This document shows, piece by piece, positions 1 to 7,304 of a stretch of 10,643 bases of DNA. Made by a program: the position numbers and the translations under genes. Positions within the stretch are counted from its first letter, which is position 1. Each line of letters opens with the position of its first letter. Source of the stretch: Rhodobacterales bacterium UBA3077 (GTDB lineage: Bacteria > Pseudomonadota > Alphaproteobacteria > Rhodobacterales > Rhodobacteraceae); NCBI GenBank assembly GCA_002366685.1, contig DFBP01000081.1, positions 4,149-14,791 of the forward strand, given 5' to 3'. Under the pieces are notes generated by a model. It was not told where the DNA came from. It saw only the letters and a program-made list of their open reading frames with translations, and made no database searches.

Positions 1-162
1 ATCACCGCCGGCGCAATGTTTGATAACCCTGCCTCCCACCGTGTGCTTGAAAAACTCGGTTTTGATAAGACCGGTGAAAAAATGCACAAAGCTTCAGGGC
101 GGCTTGAGAAAGCGCCGCTCTTCCTGTATCGCTTGGCCGGCAACGATAGGACCAACCCATGA
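1..162 (+). CDS. GNAT-family N-acetyltransferase, C-terminal end (5' truncated)
   Basis: The reading frame is open from base 1 and ends at TGA 160-162, giving 53 visible residues. The segment DNPASHRVLEKLGF matches the end of the GNAT (RimJ/RimL-like) fold, where an Asn-x-x-Ser/Ala pattern and a closing 'LEKLGF' strand line the acetyl-CoA site. These enzymes transfer acetyl from acetyl-CoA to an amine; the substrate cannot be told from this fragment. The TGA overlaps the ATG of obgE by four bases (ATGA), which indicates translational coupling and one operon. A small GNAT gene just before obgE (often after rplU-rpmA) is a common Rhodobacteraceae arrangement, as I recall. The start and most of the catalytic domain lie left of the window. 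Confidence 0.85.
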   Translation: MTAGAMFDNPASHRVLEKLGFDKTGEKMHKASGRLEKAPLFLYRLAGNDRTNP

Positions 163-1196
163 AATTCCTCGACCTTACAAAAGTTTATATCCGCTCAGGG
201 CAGGGCGGCAAAGGCTGCACCAGCTTTCGCCGTGAAGCCTATGTGGAGTTCGGCGGCCCCGATGGCGGCGATGGCGGGAATGGCGGTTCTGTTTGGGTCG
301 AGGCCGTTGACGGGCTCAACACCCTTATAGACTTTCGCTATCAGCAGCACTTTTTCGCTCAAAATGGCCAAGCCGGCATGGGGCGGCAAATGGCCGGCAA
401 AAATGGAGAGGATATCGTCCTTCGCGTTCCTGTAGGCACCGAGATTCTCGATGAAGACCAAGAGACTATATTGGCCGACCTTACCCGCCTTGGCCAAAGA
501 GTGCAGTTGGCTCAGGGCGGGAATGGCGGCTGGGGGAACCTGCGGTTCAAGTCGTCTATCAATCAGGCACCCCGTCGCTCGAACCCGGGGCAGGAAGGCG
601 TCGAGCGAACCATCTGGCTGAGGCTTAAGCTGATCGCGGATGTCGGGCTGTTGGGCATGCCAAACGCAGGCAAAAGCACATTTTTAGCAGCGACCTCTAA
701 CGCGCGCCCCAAAATTGCCGATTACCCCTTTACCACGCTCCACCCCAATCTTGGAGTCGTCGGTGTAGATAACGCCGAAATGGTGATCGCCGATATCCCT
801 GGGCTGATCGAGGGGGCCTCTGAAGGTACCGGCCTCGGCCACCGTTTCCTTGGGCATGTTGAGCGCTGCGCGGTTCTGCTACATTTGGTTGATGGCACGT
901 CGGGAGATGTGGCTGAGGATTATCGCGTGATTTCAGCCGAGCTGGAAAAGTATGCGGAAGAACTGGCCAAGCGACCACGCGTGGTTGTCTTAAACAAGGT
1001 TGATGCGCTTGATGCCGAGGCCAGAGCTGAAAAGCTGTCTGCTTTGGAAGAAGCCTCGGGTGGCAATGTGTATACAATGTCAGGTGTGAGCCATGAAGGC
1101 GTGACCGAGGTGTTACGCGCGCTCAAAAAGGTGATCGACTCCGCCAAAAAGGCGGAAGTTGTCGCTGTGCAGGAACCGGTGCAATGGCAACCCTAA
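159..1196 (+). CDS. obgE: Obg GTPase (CgtA/ObgE), 50S ribosome assembly
   Basis: The product is a 345-residue Obg-family GTPase. It is cytosolic, binds the 50S subunit, and acts in late ribosome assembly and in stress and growth control. Residues 1-159 form the glycine-rich Obg domain (for example PDGGDGGNGG at 34-43 and GGNGGWGN at 120-127). The G domain follows: G1/P-loop GMPNAGKST 166-174, switch I with FTTLHPN 191-197, G3 DIPGL 212-216, G4 NKVD 279-282 and a G5-like MSGVS 307-311. There is no long C-terminal OCT domain, and the length is normal for alphaproteobacteria. The ATG at 159 is fixed by the conserved N-terminus MKFLDLTKVYI and by the 4-bp overlap with the GNAT gene. Its 3' end overlaps proB by 13 bp. 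Confidence is very high from the motif set. Confidence 0.98.
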   Translation: MKFLDLTKVYIRSGQGGKGCTSFRREAYVEFGGPDGGDGGNGGSVWVEAVDGLNTLIDFRYQQHFFAQNGQAGMGRQMAGKNGEDIVLRVPVGTEILDEDQETILADLTRLGQRVQLAQGGNGGWGNLRFKSSINQAPRRSNPGQEGVERTIWLRLKLIADVGLLGMPNAGKSTFLAATSNARPKIADYPFTTLHPNLGVVGVDNAEMVIADIPGLIEGASEGTGLGHRFLGHVERCAVLLHLVDGTSGDVAEDYRVISAELEKYAEELAKRPRVVVLNKVDALDAEARAEKLSALEEASGGNVYTMSGVSHEGVTEVLRALKKVIDSAKKAEVVAVQEPVQWQP

Positions 1197-2299
1197 GTGC
1201 TGACATCATTGGGGCGGCCAAGGTGGTTGTCCTCAAAATTGGCTCGGCGCTACTGGTAGAGCAGGGGGCACTCCGCGAGGTGTGGCTGAAATCTGTTGCT
1301 GACGATGTGGCGATGCTCAAAGCCGAGGGGAAGCAGGTGCTGGTAGTTTCGTCGGGCTCTATTGCCTTGGGGCGAGGTGTGCTGGGGCTGGCGGCGGGTG
1401 TGCTACCGCTTGAACAGGCACAGGCTTCTGCGGCCGTTGGCCAAATCCGGCTGGCGCGGGCTTATCAGGAAGCCTTGCAGCCGCATGGGATTGAAACCGC
1501 ACAGGTACTGCTTACGCTTGAAGATAGCCAAGACCGAAGGCGCTATCTAAATACTCGTGCCACGCTCAACGCGCTGCTTGGTCTCGATGTTGTGCCAATT
1601 ATCAATGAGAATGATACGGTCGCGACAGATGAAATCCGCTATGGTGACAATGATAGGCTCGGCGCTCAGGTTGCCTCGTTGATAGGCGCTGACGTGCTCG
1701 TGCTGCTTTCGGATGTGGACGGGCTTTACAGTGCCAACCCACGCATTGACCCAGAGGCAGATCACTTACCGGAAGTGCAGAAAATTACGCGGGAAATAGA
1801 GAGCATGGCGGGTGACGCCGGCACATCTGGAGCCAGCGGCGGCATGCGCACTAAGTTAATGGCTGCGCAAATTGCCATCAACGCCGGATGTGCCATGGCT
1901 ATCAGCAAAGGCGAACGTATGCATCCGGTCAAAGGCTTGCTATCGGGCGACCGCTGCACGTGGTTTCGGGCCTCCGGTGACCCGTCCTCCGCCCGCAAGC
2001 GCTGGATTTCTGCGATGAAAATGGCAGGTGTGGTAGTAATTGATACCGGTGCAGCGCGCGCATTGCGCGAGGGCAAGTCTTTGCTCCCTGCCGGCGTCCG
2101 CGCAGTAGAAGGTGATTTCGGGCGCGGGGATCCTGTTGAAATCCGGTCTGTCGAAGGAGATCTGGTCGCCAAAGGGCTGATTGGATATACGGCTGAAGAG
2201 GCCGGTAAAATTATGGGTGTAAAGAGCGCAGATATTGAGGCCCGGCTTGGTTATACAGGCCGCTCCGCACTTGTGCACCGCGATGATATGGCAATCTGA
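1184..2299 (+). CDS. proB: glutamate 5-kinase (ProB) with C-terminal PUA domain
   Basis: This 371-residue enzyme phosphorylates L-glutamate to gamma-glutamyl phosphate, the first committed and normally proline-inhibited step of proline synthesis. The amino-acid kinase domain covers about 13-255. Visible motifs are VVLKIGSALLV 15-25 with the phosphate-binding Lys18, VVSSGSIALG 54-63, NENDTV 141-146, YGDNDRLGAQ 153-162, LLSDVDGLYSANP 174-186 and SGGMRTKL 218-225. Residues about 280-365 match the PUA domain found at the C-terminus of most bacterial ProB proteins. The ATG lies inside the last codons of obgE (13-bp overlap), with AGGA at 1171-1174 as a likely ribosome site. Co-transcription with obgE and proA is expected. 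No key motif is missing. Confidence 0.97.
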   Translation: MATLSADIIGAAKVVVLKIGSALLVEQGALREVWLKSVADDVAMLKAEGKQVLVVSSGSIALGRGVLGLAAGVLPLEQAQASAAVGQIRLARAYQEALQPHGIETAQVLLTLEDSQDRRRYLNTRATLNALLGLDVVPIINENDTVATDEIRYGDNDRLGAQVASLIGADVLVLLSDVDGLYSANPRIDPEADHLPEVQKITREIESMAGDAGTSGASGGMRTKLMAAQIAINAGCAMAISKGERMHPVKGLLSGDRCTWFRASGDPSSARKRWISAMKMAGVVVIDTGAARALREGKSLLPAGVRAVEGDFGRGDPVEIRSVEGDLVAKGLIGYTAEEAGKIMGVKSADIEARLGYTGRSALVHRDDMAI

Positions 2300-2304
2300 G
2301 GAGG
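2298..2304 (+). promoter_or_regulatory. strong Shine-Dalgarno site setting the proA start
   Basis: GAGGAGG overlaps the proB stop (TGA 2297-2299) and lies 5 nt before ATG 2310. It argues for this start over an upstream in-frame ATG at 2235, which would add 25 residues read from inside proB. Confidence 0.85.
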
Positions 2305-2309
2305 CTATA

Positions 2310-3563
2310 ATGGATGTAAAAGCTGTGATGCAGGAAATCGGGCACAAAGCAAAAGCTGCCGCCGCCGAACTGGCCTTTGCTCCGCCGGAGGCAAAAAGAA
2401 CCGCGCTCGAAGCGGCTGCCGATTGCATTGAGGCAAGCGTGTCCGATATTATCCAAGCGAATGCTCTAGATATGGAATATGGCCGCGATAAAGGGCTCTC
2501 AAACGCCATGCTCGACCGCCTGATGCTTGATGACGCGCGAATAAAAGCCATTGCCGATGGTTTGCGCGCTGTAGCGGCGCAGGAAGACCCGGTCGGCAAA
2601 GAGCTGGCTAATTGGGACATGCCTTCCGGATTGAATATCCGGCGTGTATCTACCCCGCTTGGTGTAATCGGCGTGATCTATGAAAGCCGCCCCAATGTGA
2701 CAGCTGATGCCGGCGGGCTTTGCCTGAAAGCCGGAAACGCTGCTATTTTGCGCGGAGGTTCAGAGAGTTTTCATAGTTCGGGTGCCATCCATAAATGCCT
2801 TGTTGAAGGGCTCAAAGCCGCAGGGTTGCCTGAAAACGCTATCCAGCTTGTGCCAACGCGGGATCGCGCGGCTGTGAGTGAAATGCTCACCATGACCGAG
2901 TCGATTGATGTGATCGTGCCACGCGGCGGCAAGGGGCTTGTTGGCCTTGTGCAGCGGGAAGCGCGTGTGCCGGTTTTTGCTCATCTTGAAGGTATTTGCC
3001 ATGTTTACGTGGACGGCGAGGCCGATCCTGAGAAAGCTCGCGCCGTTGTTCTGAACGCCAAAACCCGCCGCACCGGCATATGTGGCTCCGCAGAAACGGT
3101 GTTAATCGACAAAGCCTTTTTCGCAAAACATGGGGCGCCCTTCATCGACGACCTGCTCAAAGCAGGCGTGGAAGTGCGTGCCGACGGTGCGCTGGCGAAC
3201 CTGCAAGGCACTGTTAAAGCCAAAGCCGAGGATTTTGGGGTCGAATATCTGGACAAGATCATCGCGGCTAAACTTGTTGACGGCGTGGATGAAGCGATAA
3301 AACATATTGGTATTTTTGGTTCAAATCACACGGATGCAATTATAACTGAGGATGACGCGACCGCCGAACGGTTTTTCAAACGGGTCGACAGCGCCATTGT
3401 CATGCGCAATGCGTCCACCCAGTTCGCCGATGGGAGAGAGTTCGGAATGGGGGCGGAAATTGGAATTTCGACTGGAAAAATGCACGCCCGCGGCCCCGTT
3501 GGCGCAGCGCAGCTCACAAGCTTTAAATATCTGGTGACCGGAGACGGCACAATCCGAGCCTAA
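2310..3563 (+). CDS. proA: gamma-glutamyl phosphate reductase (ProA)
   Basis: This 417-residue NADPH-dependent enzyme of the aldehyde dehydrogenase superfamily reduces gamma-glutamyl phosphate to glutamate-5-semialdehyde, which cyclises to pyrroline-5-carboxylate. Motifs include GVIGVIYESRPNV 118-130, CLKAGNAAILRGGSE 138-152 and VPRGGKGLVGLVQ 203-215. NAKTRRTGICGSAETVL (249-265) holds the catalytic Cys258. The C-terminal segment has FADGREFGMGAEIGISTGK 372-390 and RGPVG 394-398. Length is normal for the family. The start at 2310 is chosen from the GAGGAGG site and the usual N-terminal length. proB ends 10 bp upstream, so ProB and ProA are probably made together, in keeping with their channelled labile intermediate. 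The final step enzyme, ProC, is not in the window. Confidence 0.97.
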   Translation: MDVKAVMQEIGHKAKAAAAELAFAPPEAKRTALEAAADCIEASVSDIIQANALDMEYGRDKGLSNAMLDRLMLDDARIKAIADGLRAVAAQEDPVGKELANWDMPSGLNIRRVSTPLGVIGVIYESRPNVTADAGGLCLKAGNAAILRGGSESFHSSGAIHKCLVEGLKAAGLPENAIQLVPTRDRAAVSEMLTMTESIDVIVPRGGKGLVGLVQREARVPVFAHLEGICHVYVDGEADPEKARAVVLNAKTRRTGICGSAETVLIDKAFFAKHGAPFIDDLLKAGVEVRADGALANLQGTVKAKAEDFGVEYLDKIIAAKLVDGVDEAIKHIGIFGSNHTDAIITEDDATAERFFKRVDSAIVMRNASTQFADGREFGMGAEIGISTGKMHARGPVGAAQLTSFKYLVTGDGTIRA

Positions 3564-3585
3564 AAAAGGGAGCTGAAAAGCTCCC
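3562..3585 (-). terminator. intrinsic terminator for the minus-strand DUF882 gene
   Basis: A perfect 7-bp stem, GGGAGCT / AGCTCCC, with a GAAA loop (TTTC on the minus strand) occupies 3568-3585. Read on the minus strand it is followed at once by a run of six T, the complement of the A-run at 3562-3567, as a Rho-independent terminator requires. It lies 31 nt past the DUF882 stop. The T-run covers the proA stop codon. On the plus strand no T-run follows, so it should not stop proBA transcripts by this mechanism. Confidence 0.85.
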
Positions 3586-3616
3586 CAATGCTGGATATTA
3601 CCGAATGTGAAATAGT

Positions 3617-4177
3617 CTACCGACGCCAGGTGCGGATTGGCCCGCAATCCATATGGACGAAGTTGGAGCGACCATATCGGCCTACGCCCCCCGCATTGCA
3701 AGCGATTGCAGCATCAGACATTTGTGTGGTGCTCCGGCTCGAAAGACGTAAATCGGCGGCCATACCACGAATATGGTAAGAGTTGGACGCGACGCCACGA
3801 TTGCGGGCTGCAAGCATCGCGTTTGTGGCGGGGGACCGGTAGCCCGAGAGCATTAGATAAGGTTCAGTCGTTTCCATCAACCGATGGGTCGCGGCTATAA
3901 TATCGATGTTTCTGCGATCATAAGTGATCACTTCATTTTGCCGCCAGTCACGCATGAAATTGTTAATTTCGGTCATGGCTTCATCAATATAACGCCCCTC
4001 GACCCAATAGATCATATCAATTGTTTCGGAGGTTCTTTGACTGCGCATCGAAATGCGCCGCACGTCGCCGGAGCCCCGCAAAAGCCCCGCTGCGTTTCCG
4101 TAGACCGGTGCAGCCGCAAGGGCTGTTGCTGCGAATGCACGCATAAGCCCACGGCGCGAAAAATGACTGCTTTTCAT
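3617..4177 (-). CDS. Tat-exported DUF882 / YcbK (MepK)-like M15 murein peptidase
   Basis: The 186-residue product matches the DUF882/peptidase M15 family, whose E. coli member MepK (YcbK) is a zinc murein endopeptidase that cleaves 3-3 cross-links. The N-terminus MKSSHFSRRGLMRAFAATAL is a twin-arginine signal (SRRGLM at 7-12) followed by a hydrophobic stretch and probable cleavage near residues 28-30, so it should fold in the cytoplasm and act in the periplasm. The mature part shows SGYRSPATN 111-119, H135-x6-D142 in SYHIRGMAADL, and FVHMDCG 173-179 with His175; these are the M15 zinc ligands. The start at 4177 puts the Tat motif at the very N-terminus. An in-frame upstream start at 4234 would add 19 residues and is less likely. 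The gene is divergent from the L,D-transpeptidase. Peptidase activity is inferred from the family. Confidence 0.88.
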   Translation of the reverse strand: MKSSHFSRRGLMRAFAATALAAAPVYGNAAGLLRGSGDVRRISMRSQRTSETIDMIYWVEGRYIDEAMTEINNFMRDWRQNEVITYDRRNIDIIAATHRLMETTEPYLMLSGYRSPATNAMLAARNRGVASNSYHIRGMAADLRLSSRSTTQMSDAAIACNAGGVGRYGRSNFVHMDCGPIRTWRR

Positions 4178-4354
4178 GTTAGTTCTGCCTGTCCCAACTT
4201 GAATCGTGGTGTGGCGTTGGTTTTTATCCGCCAAGTTTATGAAAACTTTATGTCACATTTTGATTCATGGGCCAAGAGTTTCTTTACCATGGAGGCAAAA
4301 AGCCGCTTATCTCAGCATGATCTGATAACAAATGTGTGACAATGGTACTGATGT

Positions 4355-4383
4355 TTGCGATTTGTTCCGAACAACTGTAACAT
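4355..4383 (+). promoter_or_regulatory. weak candidate sigma-70 promoter for the L,D-transpeptidase gene
   Basis: The -35-like TTGCGA and -10-like TAACAT are separated by 17 bp. Each has four of six consensus bases, a level easily reached by chance in AT-rich DNA. The position, about 110 bp before the start codon, is reasonable but leaves a long leader. Confidence 0.25.
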
Positions 4384-4480
4384 TATTCCCACTTTGAGGA
4401 GATAATCCTATAGTTTGCTCTTTATCTTACTGGATGGATCACCATGTTTGCTGTAGTTGCGTCCGAATATTTTGTATGTG

Positions 4481-4485
4481 GGAGA
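4481..4485 (+). promoter_or_regulatory. Shine-Dalgarno site setting the transpeptidase start
   Basis: GGAGA lies 7 nt before ATG 4493. It supports this start over an in-frame TTG at 4457, which would add 12 residues ahead of an otherwise good signal peptide. Confidence 0.75.
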
Positions 4486-4492
4486 ACTCATA

Positions 4493-6130
4493 ATGTTTAC
4501 GTATTTTAATAATCCGGTTTTAAAGGCCAGTATTTTTTCCGTATTTGCAGGGATGTCACCTGTTGCAGCGCTCGCTCAAGCAGATGTTGCAACCGCGCTC
4601 ACCCTTCCGCCTGAAGCAGGCGCACTGATGAGCGCGCTTAGCGTTTCGGGAAGTACCGAAATTTATGCCTATTACGAAGAGCATGATTTCGAGCCCGTAT
4701 TTGCGGGCCAATCGGCCAGATTGTCAGCGCTTGTTGAGGCTTTGACCACTGCGGGTGAACACGGTTTGCCCGTTAATGTGGAAACAATAGACGCGCTGAA
4801 TTTGGCGCTTAATAGTGCCGGGCAACCGGACTCGAACGCCGCGCTCGAAGTTATGGCTGCTGGAGCCTATGTCGACTTCGCCACAGATCTAACCTCGGGC
4901 ATTCTCGATCCGGAGCAGATTACCGATTTGATCAATATTGAGACCGTGCGTCCGTCACCTGCGGTTTTGTTGGCACAGGCCGCAACCAGTTTGGGGAATG
5001 GCTCCCTTTACGAATCGCTTGAGCCGCAGGACCCAAGCTACAACGCCTTGCAAGAAGAACTCGCCAGCCTTGAAAGCCTCGTGGAGGCCGGTGGCTGGGG
5101 GCCAAAAGTTTCCGAGGGCCGAACCTTGCGCCCGGGCAATTCCGGTGATCGTGTTCTGGTGATGCGTGAACGCCTCATCGCACTGGGGTACCCTGGGATT
5201 GAAGGCGATTCAAAAACCTATGATACGGGTTTGGTTGATGCGGTAAAAGCCTTCCAGGCTGACAACACGCTCAATCCTGATGGTATCGTTGGCCCCAAAA
5301 CCCTGATTGCGCTCAATTCTGACCCTTCTGTTCAGATGCAACAAGTCATTGTTAATCTTGAGCGTCGCCGCTGGTTAAACTACGATCTTGGCGCACGCCA
5401 TATCTTTGTAAATCAAGCTTCATATATGGCCTACGTGATGGACTACGGCCTGCCAACCCTGGTAACTCGTGTTGTGGTTGGGAAAACAAGACTCAAGTAC
5501 CAAACGCCTGAATTCATTGATGAAATGACACACCTGATCGTCAACCCAAGCTGGAATGTTCCACAGAGCATTGCCTCTCAGGAATACTTGCCGCAATTGT
5601 TGCGCGACCCAAGTGTTTTGGCACGGCAAAACATTACAATGCGTGTGCGCGGCTCAGGTGAAGCCGTTGATGCCCGCCTTGTAGATTTGACCCAATACAC
5701 AGAAAGCAATTTCCCGTTTGTGTTGCAACAACGCCCGGGTGGTGGCAACGCGCTTGGCAAGGTGAAATTCATGTTCCCGAACCGCTTCAACGTGTATTTG
5801 CATGACACCCCTTCGAAATCCCTGTTTAACCGTGACACCCGCGCCTACAGTCACGGGTGTGTTCGGGTCCAGCGCCCGCTGGATCTTGCCTACACGCTGC
5901 TGGCGCCGCAAGTAACAGACCCTGAAGGGGCATTCCAAGCGGCGCGCAACACGGGTCGTGAAACACAGATCGATCTTGCATCACCGATTCCGATCTACCT
6001 GACTTATCAGTCCGTTTTCCTCGACGAGGAGGGCGAGTTGGCTTATCGGGTTGATATTTACGGTCGCGACAAGGTGGTATTTGATGCTTTGGCAGAAAAT
6101 GGCGTGGCTTTACCGGAGATTCAAAGCTAA
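4493..6130 (+). CDS. YcbB/LdtD-type L,D-transpeptidase (periplasmic 3-3 peptidoglycan cross-linking)
   Basis: The 545-residue product has a Sec signal peptide (residues 1-30, hydrophobic core then ALAQA before Asp31). Next come an N-terminal scaffold region of about 35-210, a PG_binding_1 peptidoglycan-binding domain of about 215-277 (LRPGNSGDRVLVMRERL... with DGIVGPKTLIALN), and a YkuD catalytic domain of about 300-470. The catalytic motif SHGCVRV is at 453-459, with nucleophile Cys456, His454 and Arg458; HDTPS at 437-441 is the usual upstream histidine motif. This order matches E. coli LdtD (YcbB), a transpeptidase that forms mDap3-mDap3 cross-links. A region of about 100 residues between the catalytic strands (WNVPQSI...SNFPFVLQQRPGG) corresponds to the capping lobe of YcbB-type enzymes. 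It heads a plus-strand run; lpxD starts 49 bp after its stop. Confidence 0.93.
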   Translation: MFTYFNNPVLKASIFSVFAGMSPVAALAQADVATALTLPPEAGALMSALSVSGSTEIYAYYEEHDFEPVFAGQSARLSALVEALTTAGEHGLPVNVETIDALNLALNSAGQPDSNAALEVMAAGAYVDFATDLTSGILDPEQITDLINIETVRPSPAVLLAQAATSLGNGSLYESLEPQDPSYNALQEELASLESLVEAGGWGPKVSEGRTLRPGNSGDRVLVMRERLIALGYPGIEGDSKTYDTGLVDAVKAFQADNTLNPDGIVGPKTLIALNSDPSVQMQQVIVNLERRRWLNYDLGARHIFVNQASYMAYVMDYGLPTLVTRVVVGKTRLKYQTPEFIDEMTHLIVNPSWNVPQSIASQEYLPQLLRDPSVLARQNITMRVRGSGEAVDARLVDLTQYTESNFPFVLQQRPGGGNALGKVKFMFPNRFNVYLHDTPSKSLFNRDTRAYSHGCVRVQRPLDLAYTLLAPQVTDPEGAFQAARNTGRETQIDLASPIPIYLTYQSVFLDEEGELAYRVDIYGRDKVVFDALAENGVALPEIQS

Positions 6131-6135
6131 AATCC

Positions 6136-6179
6136 AAAGGAGGGGTGCTGCAAAAGTGCCGCCAGCTTTGAGGGATTAG
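6136..6179 (+). promoter_or_regulatory. possible ribosome site and micro-ORF just before lpxD
   Basis: A strong purine run, AAAGGAGGGG (6136-6145), is too far from the lpxD ATG (6180) to serve it directly. It is well spaced, 10 nt, from GTG 6156, which opens a seven-codon frame (V-P-P-A-L-R-D) ending at TAG 6177-6179, immediately before the lpxD ATG. lpxD also has its own GAGGGA at 6170-6175. Translation of the micro-ORF is only a possibility. Confidence 0.25.
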
Positions 6180-7274
6180 ATGGATTTAACGGTTCAAAAA
6201 ATAGCTGAATCGCTCGGGGCAAAGGCCGCGGGCGATTTGTCTTTGCTTCTCCGCGGGCCCGCGCAGCCCGAACTGGCAACCCGCCATGACCTTGCGCTCG
6301 CAATGGATCAAAAGTTTCTGGGAAAACTGGCTGAAGGCGAAGCGGTGGCGGCGGTGTTGCCAGACGGATCAGATTGGCGGGCTTTGGGCCTGAAGGCCGC
6401 GATTTTTGCGCCGCACCCGAAATATGTGTTGAGCCAGATTAACAACATTTATGAAAAACCGGTTTTTGCCCCCGTTGGTGTACATGCGAGTGCGGTCATC
6501 GCTCCCGATGCTGAAATTGGCGACGGCGCCTCGATTGGTCCACTGGTGGTCATTGAGGGCGGTGCAAAGATTGGAAAAAACGCGCGTATTTTGTCGCATG
6601 TTTCAATTGCCAAAGGTGCGACAATCGGTGATCACTGCCTGCTCTCGCAAGGGGTTCGGATTGGTGCGCGCGTTCACATAGGGGATCGCTTTATAGCCCA
6701 ACCCAATTCCGTTGTCGGTGGAGACGGGTTTTCTTTCGTTAGCCCCGAGCCGGGTGCGGTTGAAGCAGCGCGCGCCGGAAAGCAACCTGAAGCCGGTGCA
6801 ATTCAAAAACACGGATTTGCGCGGACAAACTCGCTTGGTGCGGTAACGATTGGGGATGATGTTGAACTGGGGGCCGGATCAACGATTGATCGTGGCACAA
6901 TCGTTGATACCCGCGTTGGCAATGGAACAAAAATAGATAACCTCGTGATGCTCGGGCACAATGTTGTGGTGGGCGAACATTGTTTGCTTTGCGCACAAGT
7001 CGGAATCGGGGGAAGTTCCGTAGTGGCTGACCGCGTGATTCTGGGCGGGCAGGTTGGCGTGGCTGACCATGTTACCATTGGCACAAATGTAGTGGCGGCG
7101 GGCAAGGCCGGAATTTCTTCCAACGTGCCGCCAAACCGATTTATTATGGGGAATCCTGCGATCAAGGCCGAAGCCAACATTGAATCCTACAAGGCCTACC
7201 GCCGCCTTCCAAAACTGGTGGCCAAGATTGATAAACTCCAAAAGCAGGTTTCAAAACTGCTAGGAAATGACTAA
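6180..7274 (+). CDS. lpxD: UDP-3-O-acylglucosamine N-acyltransferase (LpxD family)
   Basis: The 364-residue protein adds an acyl chain from acyl-ACP to the 2-amino group of UDP-3-O-acyl-glucosamine, the third step of lipid A synthesis, at the inner face of the inner membrane. Residues 1-98 are the LpxD N-terminal domain, about 100-320 are left-handed beta-helix hexapeptide repeats, and 330-364 form a helical, coiled-coil-like tail. VVGGDGFSF 178-186, GAGSTIDRGTI 231-241 and DNLVMLGHNVVVGEH 253-267 are diagnostic; His260 fits the catalytic histidine. A linker (about 187-220) is longer than in E. coli LpxD. The ATG at 6180 directly follows an in-frame TAG, so no longer start exists. Unusually, the neighbours are not bamA, fabZ and lpxA but an ACP and a condensing enzyme. 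It may be a second, specialised LpxD. Confidence 0.93.
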   Translation: MDLTVQKIAESLGAKAAGDLSLLLRGPAQPELATRHDLALAMDQKFLGKLAEGEAVAAVLPDGSDWRALGLKAAIFAPHPKYVLSQINNIYEKPVFAPVGVHASAVIAPDAEIGDGASIGPLVVIEGGAKIGKNARILSHVSIAKGATIGDHCLLSQGVRIGARVHIGDRFIAQPNSVVGGDGFSFVSPEPGAVEAARAGKQPEAGAIQKHGFARTNSLGAVTIGDDVELGAGSTIDRGTIVDTRVGNGTKIDNLVMLGHNVVVGEHCLLCAQVGIGGSSVVADRVILGGQVGVADHVTIGTNVVAAGKAGISSNVPPNRFIMGNPAIKAEANIESYKAYRRLPKLVAKIDKLQKQVSKLLGND

Positions 7275-7304
7275 ATCATAACTAAGGAAATTTTTGAGGG
7301 CATT

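Larger units (their letters stand above)
4178..4492. promoter_or_regulatory. 315-bp divergent intergenic region between peptidase and transpeptidase genes
   Basis: This AT-richer stretch has no convincing gene. It must carry promoters for both divergent genes. Near the transpeptidase, TTGCGA 4355-4360 and TAACAT 4378-4383 are 17 bp apart and each match the sigma-70 consensus at four of six places. A spaced inverted repeat is present: TGTCACA 4251-4257 and TGTGACA 4335-4341. No terminator-like hairpin or recognisable riboswitch was seen. Confidence 0.6.

Noticed and set aside
235..290. GGCGGC-type repeat within obgE
   Set aside because: It encodes the glycine-rich loops normal for the Obg domain, not an independent repeat element.
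2235..2309. N-terminal extension of proA
   Set aside because: It would be translated from within proB, lacks its own ribosome site and is not part of the ProA fold. The GAGGAGG before 2310 is much better.
1940..2620. 226-codon minus-strand open frame across the end of proB and start of proA
   Set aside because: It is antisense to two clearly recognised genes, has no family resemblance that I can see, and lacks a credible start context. It is a by-product of the codon bias of proB and proA.
4178..4234. 19-residue N-terminal extension of the peptidase
   Set aside because: It would place the twin-arginine motif about 27 residues in and adds a polar stretch; the start at 4177 gives a standard Tat signal.
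3884..4339. 151-codon plus-strand open frame
   Set aside because: Most of it is antisense to the Tat-exported peptidase, whose zinc motifs and signal peptide show the true strand. The rest is intergenic.
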